This document shows positions 42,826 through 53,030 of a stretch of 64,000 nucleotides of DNA, piece by piece. Both the position numbers and the translations under genes were made by a program. Below the pieces are notes generated by a model. The model worked only from the letters and a program-made list of their open reading frames with translations. It was not told the origin of the DNA and did not search any database. Within the stretch, counting starts at the first letter, position 1; the number at the start of each line of letters is the position of its first letter. This DNA comes from Streptomyces sp. NBC_00663 (GTDB taxonomy: Bacteria > Actinomycetota > Actinomycetes > Streptomycetales > Streptomycetaceae). Where the stretch lies: contig NZ_CP109027.1 of the NCBI RefSeq assembly GCF_036226885.1, positions 1,674,001-1,738,000 on the forward strand, given 5' to 3'.

Positions 42826-43596
42826 ATGGACGACGAGACGGTGGAGCGGTTCCTCCAGGACGGGTTCGTGAAGATCGAGGGCGCCTTCCCGCCCCGCGTC
42901 GCCGAGCACTGCGCGCGCCTGCTGTGGCGGGAGACGGGGTACGCCGCCGAGGACCCGGCGACCTGGAAGGACCCGGTGGTGTGGGTCGCCGACATGGCCC
43001 AGGGCCCGTTCGCGGCGGCGGTCAACTCACCTGTGCTGCATGAGGCGTTCGACACCCTGGCCGGCAAGGACCGCTGGCAGTCCCGCTACTCGCTGGGCAG
43101 CTTCCCCCTCCGCTTCCCGCACGAGGAGGAACCGGACGACGCGGGCTGGCACATCGAGGCGAGCTACGTCCCCGAAGGCGCCGAGCTTCCCCACACCAAC
43201 CTGCGCTCGCGTGACCGCGCCCTGCTGATGCTGTTCCTGTTCTCAGAGATCACCGAGGCCGACGCCCCGACCCGCATCAGGGTCGGCTCGCATCTGGACG
43301 TACCGCGGGTGCTGGCACCGTACGGCGAGCAGGGCGCCGACTTCCTGACCCTCGGCCCGCAGGTGGCGGAGGCCTCCGCGCACCGCCCGCTGGCCCACGC
43401 CACCGGCGTCCCCGGCGACGTCTACCTCTGCCACCCCTTCCTGGTCCACGCGGCCCAACCCCACCACGGCACCCGCCCCCGCTTCATGGCACAACCCCCG
43501 CTGATGTCGGCGACGCCCCACGAGCTGGAGCGCAAGGACGCCGACTACTCACCGGTGGAACGCGCGATCCGCCGAGGTCTGTCAGGGGAGGACTGA
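42826..43596 (+). CDS. Phytanoyl-CoA dioxygenase (PhyH)-family oxygenase
   Basis: The 256-residue, Fe(II)/2-oxoglutarate-type jelly roll has FLQDGFVKIEGAFP at the N-terminus. The metal triad appears as H109-x-E111 in GWHIEASY (Glu in place of the more common Asp) with distal H208 in LVHAAQPHHGTRPR, whose Arg should hold 2-oxoglutarate. Hydroxylation of a small molecule is likely. The ATG at 42826 has a weak ribosome site and may be leaderless. A hairpin overlaps the stop. Confidence 0.82.
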   Translation: MDDETVERFLQDGFVKIEGAFPPRVAEHCARLLWRETGYAAEDPATWKDPVVWVADMAQGPFAAAVNSPVLHEAFDTLAGKDRWQSRYSLGSFPLRFPHEEEPDDAGWHIEASYVPEGAELPHTNLRSRDRALLMLFLFSEITEADAPTRIRVGSHLDVPRVLAPYGEQGADFLTLGPQVAEASAHRPLAHATGVPGDVYLCHPFLVHAAQPHHGTRPRFMAQPPLMSATPHELERKDADYSPVERAIRRGLSGED

Positions 43597-43602
43597 CAGA
43601 CC
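43576..43602. terminator. Hairpin overlapping the end of the PhyH gene
   Basis: GGTCTGTCAG (43576-43585) and CTGACAGACC (43593-43602) form a perfect 10-bp stem with a 7-base loop. The stop codon lies in the second arm. It separates this gene from the convergent cellulase gene. Confidence 0.75.
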
Positions 43603-43623
43603 CCGGCGGCCATCAACGCCCTC

Positions 43624-43654
43624 AAGGGGCGCGGGGAACTGCGCGATCAACCAC
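43624..43654. repeat. Interspersed Streptomyces intergenic repeat
   Basis: The stretch beginning AGGGGCGCGGGGAACTGCGC and continuing GATCAACCAC is a well-known short repeat scattered between genes in Streptomyces genomes. It lies between the stops of the PhyH gene and the GH6 gene. Confidence 0.65.
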
Positions 43655-43681
43655 ACTCGACCCGCAGTCGCCAGATCACCG

Positions 43682-45403
43682 TTACGGCAACGGCGGGTAC
43701 GCGTTCTGCATCAGCTGCTGGAACTGCGCGGAGAACCAGTGGCCGGACAGCGGCGCGTTCGGCAGAGCTCCGGACATGTGGTTGTTGTTGCGCGGGTTGC
43801 CGGTGTAGGTCGGGTCGCACATTTGGTCGAAGCCCTTGCCCTCGTCGTTCGGGATGGCCGAGCTCGCACCGTCGGACTCCCCCGGCGGCTTGATCCAGAC
43901 GTAGGCGTCGATCCCGGCCGCCGGGCTGGCCTGCGGACGCTCGCCGAGGCCGGCGCCGGACTGGTTGCACCAGTTGCCGGTGTTGAGGCGCCGGTCGATA
44001 CGGCTGCCGTCGACGTAGGTGTTCACATCGGTCTTGGCGCCGGGACCGGTCGGCCGGGCGCTGCCGCCCCAGCCGTTGCGGGAGGTGTCGATGAGCATGC
44101 CGACGCCCGAGGGGAAGCCCTGGCTCACGGCCTCCTGGCGGAAGGCCTGGGCGTAGGAGAGCTCGTCGACGTACCGGTTCCAGTCGACCCACTTCGACTC
44201 GCGCACCGACGTGCCGTTCACGGAGTCGTTGATGGTGTAGTACGGCTCCTTCAACGCGCTGTAGTTGGCGGTGTTGGTGATGAAGCCGTGGACGTCGTTC
44301 ACCGTGGCGCCCTCGGCTGTCGCCGCCTGCTTGATCGTCTGGACGGTCGTCGAGAAGTTGTCGTCCCAGCCGAGCCAGCCGTGGTGCCCGGCGTCCACGT
44401 AGTTGTAGACGTTGGGGACGTCACCGAGCTTGTTCAGCGCGTAGCCGACACCCTTGATGTAGTTGCCGTTGGCCTTCATCGTGTCGCAGTTGGGGGTGGC
44501 GGTGTTCCGGGGCGAGACGTTGGTGACGAGGTTCGGCAGGGAGTCGAGCTCGACCGTGGTGACGATCCGCAGCGAGGCGTACTTGGAATCGGCGAGGATC
44601 GCGGCGATCGGGTCGATGTACTGCGTCTTGTACTTGTCGATGTCCGTCGGACCGAACTCACCGTTGGAGGCGAGCGCGGCACAGTCGCGGCCCGGCAGGT
44701 CGTAGATCACCAGCTGGACGGCGAGCTCGCCGCTGCCCTTCTGCTTCAGGGCCTCGTCGAGGTGCGCCCGCAGGCCCATCTTCCCGCCGGCGCCGTTGAT
44801 CGCGGCGACCCGGTCCAGCCACACACCGGTGGGCTGGTTTGCGATGCGGCTGCCGCCCGGCTCGGCGGCGGCATTGGCGGACCACTCCGGGTTCACGTAC
44901 ACCTTGGCGCCGCTGTACGGGTTGTCGACCTTGGTGCCGGTCCCGGGGTCGGTCGGGCCGGGCGGATCCGTCGGACCGGTGCCGCCGTCGACGTTGCAGG
45001 TCACGCCGTCGAGGGTGAACGTGGCCGGAATCGCGTTGGTGCCGCTGTAGGTGCCCTGGAAGCCGAAGCTGGTCGAACCGCCGGTGGCGAGCGTGCCGTT
45101 GTAGCTCTCGTTGGCGGCGGTGACGGCCGTCCCGCTCTGGGTGACCTTCGCGTTCCAGCCGCTGGTGACCTTCTGGTTCCCGGCGTACGACCACTTGACC
45201 GCCCAACTGCTCTTGGCGGCGCTGTTGTTGGTGATCGTCACGTTGGCGGTGAAGCCGGTGCCCCAGTCGTTCTGCACCTTGTAGTCGACGGTGCAGGGAA
45301 TGGCGGAGATGCCGACATCTCCGGGGACCACGGCGAGGGCCGTCCCGGAGGCCCCGGCGACCAGCGCCAGGGCAGCGAGGAGCGCGGTTCTCGTACGACT
45401 CAT
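43682..45403 (-). CDS. Secreted GH6 cellulase (cellobiohydrolase type) with N-terminal CBM2
   Basis: The product is 573 residues. A signal peptide (about 1-25, ALLAALALVAGASGTALA) is followed by a CBM2 cellulose-binding module (about 32-137, CTVDYKVQNDWGTGFTANVTITN, with conserved Trp and end Cys), a Pro/Thr/Gly linker, and a GH6 catalytic domain (about 160-573). The latter has LVIYDLPGRDCAAL and VYNYVDAGHHGWLGW, which include the inverting-acid Asp residues. It releases cellobiose from cellulose chain ends. It lies 30 bp after the GH5 gene in a two-gene operon preceded by a CebR-type box. Confidence 0.93.
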   Translation of the reverse strand: MSRTRTALLAALALVAGASGTALAVVPGDVGISAIPCTVDYKVQNDWGTGFTANVTITNNSAAKSSWAVKWSYAGNQKVTSGWNAKVTQSGTAVTAANESYNGTLATGGSTSFGFQGTYSGTNAIPATFTLDGVTCNVDGGTGPTDPPGPTDPGTGTKVDNPYSGAKVYVNPEWSANAAAEPGGSRIANQPTGVWLDRVAAINGAGGKMGLRAHLDEALKQKGSGELAVQLVIYDLPGRDCAALASNGEFGPTDIDKYKTQYIDPIAAILADSKYASLRIVTTVELDSLPNLVTNVSPRNTATPNCDTMKANGNYIKGVGYALNKLGDVPNVYNYVDAGHHGWLGWDDNFSTTVQTIKQAATAEGATVNDVHGFITNTANYSALKEPYYTINDSVNGTSVRESKWVDWNRYVDELSYAQAFRQEAVSQGFPSGVGMLIDTSRNGWGGSARPTGPGAKTDVNTYVDGSRIDRRLNTGNWCNQSGAGLGERPQASPAAGIDAYVWIKPPGESDGASSAIPNDEGKGFDQMCDPTYTGNPRNNNHMSGALPNAPLSGHWFSAQFQQLMQNAYPPLP

Positions 45404-45433
45404 GAGTGCGGGTTTCCTTCTCGGTTGCGGGTG

Positions 45434-46939
45434 TTAACCGTTCAGGGCGCGCAGATGATCACGCAGCCCGATACCGTACGACGTGGGGGTTCCGTCGTAG
45501 TTGGAGATCAGGGAGGGACCGGAGGAGCAGTCCCAGGTGTTCCAGGTCCAACCCAGATAGGACAGACCACGGTCGTCGAACCACTTCATGACCTGGTCGA
45601 CGAAGGAGTGACCGCAGGTGTTCTCGCCGATCTCCCCGGCGACCAGCGGCACTTGGGCCGCCACCGGGGCGAGCGTGGAGTTCCAGCAGCTCTCGTTGGA
45701 GCAGGTGTTGAAGTTGTACACGTGCCAGGCGGCGGCGAGATTGCCCGCCGGGTCGGCCGGCTTGTACGTGAGCCACTGGCTGAGGTCGTTCGAGTACGCG
45801 ATCCCGCCGGCCAGGATCAGGTTCTTCGCGCCCGTGCCGCGCACGGCGTCGACGAGGTCCTGCATGCCGGCGACCTCGTAGCCGATGCCGGAGCAGGTGC
45901 CGCCGTCCCGCCAGCACTGCCACGCTTGGGTGGTCGTGGCCGTGGCGCGGTCCGGGTAGGGCTCGTTGAACAGGTCGAAGACGACGGTCGGATCGTCCTT
46001 GAAGGTGCCGGCCACCGACTTCCAGAAGGACGGCGTGTACTGCATGTCAGGCATCGGCTTCTGGCAGCTGGCGTGCACGTCGGAGCAGCCGGCCGAGTTC
46101 CCGGTGTACTGCCCGTAGGTCCAGTGCAGTTCGACCAGCGGGGTCATGCCGTGCGCCTTCACCTTCGCCACCAGGTCCTTGACGGCGTTGATGTAGTTGG
46201 CGCCCGAGTACGCCGAGTTGATGTTGGACAGGCCGAGCCAGCACTCCTCGTTCAGCGGAATGCGCACGGTGTTGGCGTGCCAGTCGGCGATCGCCTTGAC
46301 CGAGGCGTCGTCGACCGGTCCGTCCCAGATGCCGCGGCCCTGGACGCACATGAACTCGCCGCCGGAACGGTTGACGCCGAGCAGACGACGGGTGGTGCCG
46401 TCGGCGTCCACAAGCTTGTTCCCGGAGACCTTCAGGGCCGGTGGCGCGTCGGGGTCACCGGGGTCCGTCGGGTCGGTCGGCGTGGGTGTCGGCGTGGGCG
46501 AGGGGTCCGCGTCGACATTGCAGGTGGTGCCGTTGAGCTTGAACGCCGTCGGTACGGGGTTGCTCCCCGACCAGCTGCCGACGAAGCCGGCGCTGACGCT
46601 CGCGCCGGTGGCCAGCGAGCCGTTGTAGCTCTCGTTGACCGCCGTGACCGTCGTACCGGACTGGGACCATCTGGCGTTCCAGCCCTGACTGACCTTCTGG
46701 CCGCCCGCGAAGTCGAAACCGAGGCTCCAACTGCTCACGGCGGCCGTGTTGTTGGTGATGGTCACGGCCCCCTGGAAGCCGGTGCCCCACTGGCTGGTGA
46801 CGGAGTACTCCACCGTGCACGCGGGGGTGGCTCCCGACGCCGTGACCACCGGCGCGACCGCGGTGCCCAACAGGGCGATCGCGGCTGCGCCGGCAAGTAA
46901 AAGACCTGAACGAGGTCCTGAACGCGGGGGGTGTCGCAT
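45434..46939 (-). CDS. Secreted GH5 endoglucanase with N-terminal CBM2
   Basis: The product is 501 residues. A signal peptide (SGLLLAGAAAIALLGTAVA) is followed by CBM2 (about 37-140, CTVEYSVTSQWGTGF), a PTPTPTPTD linker, and the GH5 catalytic domain. Its acid/base Glu is in VVFDLFNEPY and its nucleophile Glu in VPLVAGEIGENT. It cuts internal beta-1,4-glucan bonds. The ATG at 46937-46939 follows AAGGAC; the longer frame starts in the promoter region. It is the first gene of the pair with GH6, divergent from GH48. Confidence 0.93.
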   Translation of the reverse strand: MRHPPRSGPRSGLLLAGAAAIALLGTAVAPVVTASGATPACTVEYSVTSQWGTGFQGAVTITNNTAAVSSWSLGFDFAGGQKVSQGWNARWSQSGTTVTAVNESYNGSLATGASVSAGFVGSWSGSNPVPTAFKLNGTTCNVDADPSPTPTPTPTDPTDPGDPDAPPALKVSGNKLVDADGTTRRLLGVNRSGGEFMCVQGRGIWDGPVDDASVKAIADWHANTVRIPLNEECWLGLSNINSAYSGANYINAVKDLVAKVKAHGMTPLVELHWTYGQYTGNSAGCSDVHASCQKPMPDMQYTPSFWKSVAGTFKDDPTVVFDLFNEPYPDRATATTTQAWQCWRDGGTCSGIGYEVAGMQDLVDAVRGTGAKNLILAGGIAYSNDLSQWLTYKPADPAGNLAAAWHVYNFNTCSNESCWNSTLAPVAAQVPLVAGEIGENTCGHSFVDQVMKWFDDRGLSYLGWTWNTWDCSSGPSLISNYDGTPTSYGIGLRDHLRALNG

Positions 46940-46987
46940 GAGCGAGTCCTTGCAGATCTGGCGCGTCGTGACGGACGCGTCGACTGA

Positions 46988-47001
46988 TGGAATCGCTCCC
47001 A
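46988..47001. promoter_or_regulatory. Imperfect CebR-type box upstream of the GH5-GH6 operon
   Basis: TGGAATCGCTCCCA matches the CebR consensus TGGGAGCGCTCCCA at 12 of 14 positions. It lies 49 bp before the GH5 start. CebR is the LacI-type cellobiose-responsive repressor of Streptomyces cellulase genes; its gene is not in this window. Confidence 0.7.
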
Positions 47002-47131
47002 CTGGTGCCACCGAAGCTAGCGCCAAGTGACGTTAAAGAACAGAGGAGTCACTTGACTTTTCCTCAACCACATTCATCGAATCTTTTCGACTCTTCAAGC
47101 ACCTTGACCCCTCACACCCTCGTCCTCACTA

Positions 47132-47145
47132 TGGGAGCGCTCCCA
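47132..47145. promoter_or_regulatory. Perfect CebR box upstream of the GH48 gene
   Basis: TGGGAGCGCTCCCA is an exact match to the known CebR operator, placed 46 bp before the GH48 start. It should keep the cellulase genes off until cello-oligosaccharides are imported. Confidence 0.88.
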
Positions 47146-47191
47146 CTGGTTCAAGCCTTGACTTCTCCGAGCCGCAAGGAGGAACCAGCAC

Positions 47192-50107
47192 ATGCTCCCC
47201 AGAAGGAGACGCCGGCCCGTCCGGCGCTTGTGGACCGCCGTCTTGGCGGCCATGGCCCTTCCGCTCACCATGCTCAGTACGGCTTCAACTCCCGCGTCCG
47301 CAGCGGCACTTGCATGCAGTGTCGACTACAAGACCAATGACTGGGGCTCCGGTTTCACCACGGACGTGACGATCACCAACCGTGGCACGGACGCCATCAG
47401 CGGTTGGACACTGACCTACGCCTACACCGGTAACCAGAAGCTCTCGAACGGCTGGAACGGGACCTGGACCCAGTCCGGCCAGAACATCTCGGTGAAGGAC
47501 GCCGGTTACAACGGGACCATCGCGGCCGGCGCCGCGGTCTCCACCGGCGCGCAGTTCAGCTACAGCGGCACCAATGCCGCACCCACGTCGTACGCGATCA
47601 ACGGCACCACGTGCACCGGCGCCCACCAGCCGCCGATCACGGTGCTGACCAGCCCGGCCGCGGGCGCCGTCTACACCCAGGGCGACGCCGTCCCGCTCGC
47701 GGCGACCGCCGCGGCCGCGGACAACGCGACCATCAGCAAGGTGGAGTTCTACGACAACACCACCCTGCTGGGCACCGACACGACGTCTCCCTACTCTCTT
47801 TCCGCCTCAAGTTTGACCGTGGGCAGTCATTCGCTCCTCGCGAAGGCGTACGACAGCCTGGGCGCGTCGGCGGAGTCGACCCCGGTCGGCATCACGGTCG
47901 CCTCGGGTCCCGCCGTGGTGGCCTCGACGACCCAACTCGCCGTCCAGCAGGGCAAGACGGCCACCTACGACGTCAAGCTGTCGACCCAGCCGTCCGCCAA
48001 CGTGACCGTCACGACGGCACGGGCGAGCGGCAACTCGGGCCTGTCCGTGACCGGCGGGGCTTCCCTGACCTTCACCCCGTCGAACTGGAACACGGCCCAG
48101 AAGGTGACCATCACCGCCGACTCCTCCGGCACCGGCGCGGCGACCTTCGAGTCGAGCGCCACGGGCCATGCGAAGGCGGCGGTGACGGTCACCCAGATCG
48201 CGGCCACGGGCACGTACAACGCCCGCTTCCTGGATCTGTACGGCAAGATCACCAACCCGGCGAACGGCTACTTCTCGCCCGAGGGCATCCCCTATCACTC
48301 GGTGGAGACCCTGATCGTCGAGGCCCCTGACCACGGCCACGAGACGACGTCGGAGGCCTACAGTTACCTGCTCTGGCTCCAGGCCATGTACGGCAAGGTG
48401 ACGGGCGACTGGACCAAGTTCAACGGCGCTTGGGACATCATGGAGAAGTACATGATCCCCACCCACGCCGACCAGCCGACCAACTCCTTCTACAACGCCT
48501 CCAAGCCGGCCACGTACGCCCCCGAGCTGGACACGCCCAACGAGTATCCGGCGAAGCTCGACTCGTCGGTCTCGGTCGGGACGGACCCGATCGCGGGCGA
48601 GCTGAAGTCGGCGTACGGCACGGACGACGTCTACGGAATGCACTGGTTGCAGGATGTCGACAACGTCTACGGCTACGGCAACTCGCCGGGCAAGTGCGAG
48701 GCGGGGCCGACCGACACCGGTCCTTCGTACATCAACACCTTCCAGCGCGGTGCGCAGGAGTCGGTGTGGGAGACGGTGCCGCAGCCGACCTGCGACCAGT
48801 TCAAGTACGGCGGTACGAACGGATACTTGGACCTGTTCACGGGTGACGCCTCCTACGCCAAGCAGTGGAAGTTCACCAACGCCCCGGACGCCGACGCACG
48901 TGCCGTGCAGGCCGCGTACTGGGCGGACGTCTGGGCGAAGCAGCAGGGCAAGGGCAGTGACGTCTCCGCGACCGTGGGCAAGGCCGCGAAGATGGGCGAC
49001 TATCTGCGCTACGCGATGTACGACAAGTACTTCAAGAAGATCGGCAACTGTGTCGGTCCGTCGACCTGCCCGGCCGGCACCGGCAAGAACTCCTCGGCGT
49101 ACCTGCTGTCCTGGTACTACGCGTGGGGCGGCGCCACCGACACCTCGGCGGGCTGGGCCTGGCGCATCGGCTCCAGCCATGTGCACGGCGGCTACCAGAA
49201 CCCTCTGGCGGCCTACGCGCTCAGCTCGTACGCCGATCTGAAGCCCAAGTCCTCGACCGGCGCGGCGGACTGGGGCACCTCGCTCACCCGGCAGCTGGAG
49301 TTCTACCGCTGGTTGCAGTCGAACGAGGGCGCCATCGCGGGCGGTGCGACCAACAGCTGGGCGGGCCGTTACGCGACCCCGCCGGCCGGTACGTCCACCT
49401 TCTACGGCATGTACTACGACCAGCAGCCCGTCTACCACGACCCGCCGTCCAACCAGTGGTTCGGTTTCCAGGCGTGGTCGATGGAGCGGGTGGCCGAGTA
49501 CTACCAGCAGACGGGGAACGCGCAGGCCAAGGCGGTCCTCGACAAGTGGGTCGACTGGGCGCTGTCCAAGACCACGATCAACCCGGACGGCACCTACCAG
49601 ATCCCCTCCACCCTCCAGTGGTCGGGCCAGCCCGACACCTGGAACGCGTCAAGTCCCGGCTCCAACAGCGGACTTCACGTGACCGTCGCCGACTACACCA
49701 ACGACGTCGGGGTGGCCGCCGCGTACGCCAAGACCCTGACGTACTACGCGGACCGCTCCGGTGACACGGAGGCGGCGACGACGGCGAAGGCGCTCCTGGA
49801 CGGCATGTGGGGCAACTACCAGGACAGCCTGGGCGTCGCGGTGCCGGAGAGCCGGGCGGACTACAACCGGTTCGACGACACGGTCTACATCCCGTCCGGC
49901 TGGACCGGCAAGATGCCGAACGGCGACGCGATCAGCTCCTCGTCCACCTTCGAGTCCATCAGGTCCTTCTACAAGAACGACCCGGCCTGGTCGAAGATCG
50001 AGGCCTACCTGAAGGGCGGCGCGGTCCCGTCGTTCACGTACCACCGTTTCTGGGCCCAGGCGGACATCGCCCTGGCCATGGGTTCGTACGCGGAGCTGCT
50101 CGAATAG
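47192..50107 (+). CDS. Secreted GH48 exocellulase with N-terminal CBM2 and Ig-like domains
   Basis: The product is 971 residues. A long Arg-rich signal peptide (about 1-40) is followed by CBM2 (about 42-146), a bacterial Ig-like domain (about 152-240, [17 protein letters not shown]), a second beta-sandwich (about 245-340, [19 protein letters not shown]) and the GH48 domain (about 350-971). The [13 protein letters not shown] motif carries the proposed proton-donor Glu. GH48 enzymes are processive cellobiohydrolases working from reducing ends and synergise with GH6. The ATG at 47192 follows AAGGAGGAA. A perfect CebR box lies upstream and a terminator downstream. Confidence 0.95.
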   Translation: MLPRRRRRPVRRLWTAVLAAMALPLTMLSTASTPASAAALACSVDYKTNDWGSGFTTDVTITNRGTDAISGWTLTYAYTGNQKLSNGWNGTWTQSGQNISVKDAGYNGTIAAGAAVSTGAQFSYSGTNAAPTSYAINGTTCTGAHQPPITVLTSPAAGAVYTQGDAVPLAATAAAADNATISKVEFYDNTTLLGTDTTSPYSLSASSLTVGSHSLLAKAYDSLGASAESTPVGITVASGPAVVASTTQLAVQQGKTATYDVKLSTQPSANVTVTTARASGNSGLSVTGGASLTFTPSNWNTAQKVTITADSSGTGAATFESSATGHAKAAVTVTQIAATGTYNARFLDLYGKITNPANGYFSPEGIPYHSVETLIVEAPDHGHETTSEAYSYLLWLQAMYGKVTGDWTKFNGAWDIMEKYMIPTHADQPTNSFYNASKPATYAPELDTPNEYPAKLDSSVSVGTDPIAGELKSAYGTDDVYGMHWLQDVDNVYGYGNSPGKCEAGPTDTGPSYINTFQRGAQESVWETVPQPTCDQFKYGGTNGYLDLFTGDASYAKQWKFTNAPDADARAVQAAYWADVWAKQQGKGSDVSATVGKAAKMGDYLRYAMYDKYFKKIGNCVGPSTCPAGTGKNSSAYLLSWYYAWGGATDTSAGWAWRIGSSHVHGGYQNPLAAYALSSYADLKPKSSTGAADWGTSLTRQLEFYRWLQSNEGAIAGGATNSWAGRYATPPAGTSTFYGMYYDQQPVYHDPPSNQWFGFQAWSMERVAEYYQQTGNAQAKAVLDKWVDWALSKTTINPDGTYQIPSTLQWSGQPDTWNASSPGSNSGLHVTVADYTNDVGVAAAYAKTLTYYADRSGDTEAATTAKALLDGMWGNYQDSLGVAVPESRADYNRFDDTVYIPSGWTGKMPNGDAISSSSTFESIRSFYKNDPAWSKIEAYLKGGAVPSFTYHRFWAQADIALAMGSYAELLE

Positions 50108-50176
50108 CCCCCGCCAGGCGCTCCGCCTGAGGAGCCCCGCGTACCTGGTCCCGTCACCTGACGACGGGGCCGACCG

Positions 50177-50213
50177 GCCGGGTGGCCCCCTCCCGCACTG
50201 GGGGCCGCCCGGC
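50177..50213 (+). terminator. Hairpin terminator after the GH48 gene
   Basis: GCCGGGTGGCCCCC (50177-50190) pairs with GGGGGCCGCCCGGC (50200-50213), 14 bp with one G-T pair and a 9-base loop. Confidence 0.8.
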
Positions 50214-50230
50214 ACCTCTCGGACCCGATA

Positions 50231-50242
50231 GAAAGCGCTTAC
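50231..50242. promoter_or_regulatory. LacI-type palindrome upstream of the GH74 gene
   Basis: GAAAGCGCTTAC contains the perfect palindrome AAGCGCTT with a central CG, as in LacI-family operators, 64 bp before the GTG start. It differs from the CebR box, so this gene may answer to another sugar (xyloglucan or xylose oligomers) or another regulator. Confidence 0.4.
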
Positions 50243-50305
50243 CCCACCCGTAAGGCGATCACCCGCACGTCCCCTCCCTCCCCCAGATCCCGGAAAGGAC
50301 ACCCC

Positions 50306-52966
50306 GTGCGAAGAACCCGCATCCTCACGGCCGTCCTCGCTCTCGCGGCCGGTCTCCTCGCGGGCACCCCGCCCGCGCTCGCGGCCGACAGCACCGCCAA
50401 AGTGACGCTCGCCGCCGACACGTACACCTGGAAGAACGCCCGGATCGACGGCGGCGGCTTCGTCCCCGGCATCGTCTTCAACCGCTCCGAGAAGAACCTC
50501 GCCTACGCCCGCACCGACATCGGCGGCGCCTACCGCTGGCAGGAGTCCGGCAAGACCTGGACGCCGCTGCTGGACTCGGTCGGCTGGGACGACTGGGGGC
50601 ACACCGGTGTGGTCTCCCTGGCCTCGGACTCCGTCAACCCCGACAAGGTGTACGCGGCGGTCGGCACGTACACCAACGGCTGGGACCCGAAGAACGGTGC
50701 CGTGCTGCGCTCCTCGGACCGGGGCGCCAGCTGGCAGAAGGCCGACCTGCCGTTCAAGCTGGGCGGCAACATGCCGGGCCGCGGTATGGGCGAGCGGCTC
50801 GCCGTCGACCCGAACAAGAACAGCGTGCTGTATCTGGGCGCGCCGAGCGGGAAGGGCCTGTGGCGGTCCACGGACTCCGGCGCGAGCTGGTCGCAGGTGA
50901 CCAACTTCCCCAACGTCGGCAACTACGTGCAGGACGCCGGCGACACCTCCGGCTACGCCAGTGACAACCAGGGCATCGTCTGGGTGACCTTCGACGAGAA
51001 GACGGGCACCTCGGGCAACGCGACACAGTCGATCTACGTCGGGGTCGCCGACCTTCAGAACTCGGTGTACCGCTCGACGGACGGCGGCGCCACCTGGTCG
51101 CGCCTCGCCGGTCAGCCGACGGGATACCTGGCCCACAAGGGTGTGCTGGACGCGACGAACGGCTATCTCTATCTCGCCTACAGCGACAAGGGCGGCCCGT
51201 ACGACGGCGGCAAGGGCCAGCTGTGGCGGTACGCGACGGCGACGGGCACCTGGACGAACATCAGCCCGGTCGCGGAGGCGGACACCTACTACGGCTTCAG
51301 CGGCGTGACCGTCGACCGCCAGCATCCCGGCACGCTGATGGCCACGGCGTACAGCTCCTGGTGGCCCGACACACAGATCTTCCGTTCCACGGACAGCGGC
51401 GCGACGTGGACGAGGGCATGGGACTACACCTCCTACCCCACCCGCTCCAACCGCTACACGATGGACGTCTCCTCCTCCCCCTGGCTGACCTGGGGCGCGA
51501 ACCCCTCTCCGCCCGAACAGGCCCCGAAACTGGGGTGGATGACGGAGTCGCTGGAGATCGACCCGTTCAACTCCAACCGGATGATGTACGGGACGGGTGC
51601 GACGATCTACGGCACGGAGAACCTCACCAACTGGGACTCCGGGAGCCAGTTCACCATCAAGCCGATGGTGCAGGGCCTGGAGGAGACGGCGGTCCTCGAC
51701 CTCGCCGCTCCCCCGTCCGGCGGCGCCCAGCTCTTCAGCGCCCTGGGCGACATCGGCGGTTTCCGGCACACGGACCTCACCAAGGTGCCGGCGATGATGT
51801 ACACCCAGCCGAACTTCACCACGACGACCAGCCTGGACTTCGCCGAGACGAACCCGAACACGGTGGTCCGGGTCGGCAATCTCGACTCGGGTCCGCACAT
51901 CGCGTTCTCGACGGACAACGGCGCCAACTGGTTCGCCGGGAAGGACCCTTCGGGCGTCAGCGACGGCGGCACGGTCGCGGCGGCGTCGGACGGCAGCCGG
52001 TTCGTATGGAGCCCGGGCGGCACGGGCGTGCAGTACACGACGGGCTTCGGCTCGTCGTGGTCGGCGTCCTCCGGAATCCCGGCGGGCGCGATCGTCGAGT
52101 CCGACCGGGTCGACCCGAAGACCTTCTACGGCTTCAAGTCCGGGAAGTTCTACGTCAGTTCAGACGGTGGCGCGACCTTCACGGCATCGGCGGCTACCGG
52201 ACTGCCGAGCGGAGACAGCGTGCGCTTCAAGGCGCTGCCCGGCACGAAGGGTGACGTGTGGCTGGCGGGCGGCGCGAGTGACGGCGCGTACGGCCTGTGG
52301 CACTCGACGAACGGCGGTACGAGCTTCACCAAGCTCTCCAACGTCGACCAGGCCGACACGATCGGCTTCGGAAAGGCGGCGACCGGGGCCTCGTACCAGA
52401 CGCTCTACACCAGCGCGAAGATCGCCGGTGTGCGCGGCATCTTCCGCTCGACGGACAAGGGTGCGACCTGGACCCGCATCAACGACGACGCCCACCAGTG
52501 GGGTTGGACGGGCGGGGCCATCACCGGTGACCCGCGTGTCTACGGCCGGGTCTACATCTCGACGAACGGCCGGGGCGTCATCTACGGCGACAGCTCCGAC
52601 ACCGGCGACGGCGGTGGCGGCACCGACCCGACCCCCACCCCGACCGGCGCCTGCGCGGTGACCTACAAGATCACCAACCAGTGGTCGGGCGGCTTCCAGG
52701 CGGACGTCCAGCTCAGCAACACCGGCACCAGCGCCTGGTCCGGCTGGTCCCTCGCCTGGACCTTCCCCAACGCCCAGACGATCGGCCAGCTCTGGAACGC
52801 CGACTACACCCAGTCGGGTTCGGCGGTGACAGCGAAGAACGTCGGCTGGAACGGCAACGTGGCGGCGGGCTCGTCCGTGAGTTTCGGCTTCACGGGGAGC
52901 TGGTCGGGGACGAACGGGAAACCGGCCGCGTTCAAGGTGGGTGATCAGACCTGCACGGTGAGCTGA
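50306..52966 (+). CDS. Secreted GH74 xyloglucanase with C-terminal CBM2
   Basis: The product is 886 residues. A signal peptide (about 1-27) precedes tandem beta-propellers (about 35-765) marked by Asp-box repeats such as SSDRGASW, STDSGASW, STDGGATW, STDSGATW and STDKGATW. A PTPTPTG linker and a C-terminal CBM2 (about 780-886, CAVTYKITNQWSGGF, final Cys) follow. GH74 enzymes cut the glucan backbone of xyloglucan. The GTG at 50306 follows GGAAAGGAC. It lies 198 bp after GH48 with its own terminator and regulatory box, so it is a separate transcript. Confidence 0.94.
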   Translation: MRRTRILTAVLALAAGLLAGTPPALAADSTAKVTLAADTYTWKNARIDGGGFVPGIVFNRSEKNLAYARTDIGGAYRWQESGKTWTPLLDSVGWDDWGHTGVVSLASDSVNPDKVYAAVGTYTNGWDPKNGAVLRSSDRGASWQKADLPFKLGGNMPGRGMGERLAVDPNKNSVLYLGAPSGKGLWRSTDSGASWSQVTNFPNVGNYVQDAGDTSGYASDNQGIVWVTFDEKTGTSGNATQSIYVGVADLQNSVYRSTDGGATWSRLAGQPTGYLAHKGVLDATNGYLYLAYSDKGGPYDGGKGQLWRYATATGTWTNISPVAEADTYYGFSGVTVDRQHPGTLMATAYSSWWPDTQIFRSTDSGATWTRAWDYTSYPTRSNRYTMDVSSSPWLTWGANPSPPEQAPKLGWMTESLEIDPFNSNRMMYGTGATIYGTENLTNWDSGSQFTIKPMVQGLEETAVLDLAAPPSGGAQLFSALGDIGGFRHTDLTKVPAMMYTQPNFTTTTSLDFAETNPNTVVRVGNLDSGPHIAFSTDNGANWFAGKDPSGVSDGGTVAAASDGSRFVWSPGGTGVQYTTGFGSSWSASSGIPAGAIVESDRVDPKTFYGFKSGKFYVSSDGGATFTASAATGLPSGDSVRFKALPGTKGDVWLAGGASDGAYGLWHSTNGGTSFTKLSNVDQADTIGFGKAATGASYQTLYTSAKIAGVRGIFRSTDKGATWTRINDDAHQWGWTGGAITGDPRVYGRVYISTNGRGVIYGDSSDTGDGGGGTDPTPTPTGACAVTYKITNQWSGGFQADVQLSNTGTSAWSGWSLAWTFPNAQTIGQLWNADYTQSGSAVTAKNVGWNGNVAAGSSVSFGFTGSWSGTNGKPAAFKVGDQTCTVS

Positions 52967-52981
52967 GAGCCGTCTGACGAC

Positions 52982-53017
52982 GAGGCCCCGCCCGGGAAGT
53001 GCTCCGGGCGGGGCCTC
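52982..53017. terminator. Bidirectional hairpin terminator
   Basis: GAGGCCCCGCCCGG (52982-52995) and CCGGGCGGGGCCTC (53004-53017) form a perfect 14-bp stem with an 8-base loop between the convergent GH74 and PL11-type lyase genes. Confidence 0.85.
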
Positions 53018-53030
53018 CACGCGTCGTCCC

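Noticed and set aside
43739..46900. Long plus-strand frame rich in Val/Gly/Arg opposite the cellulase genes
   Set aside because: It mirrors the GH6 and GH5 genes on the other strand, which have full domain structure and signals.
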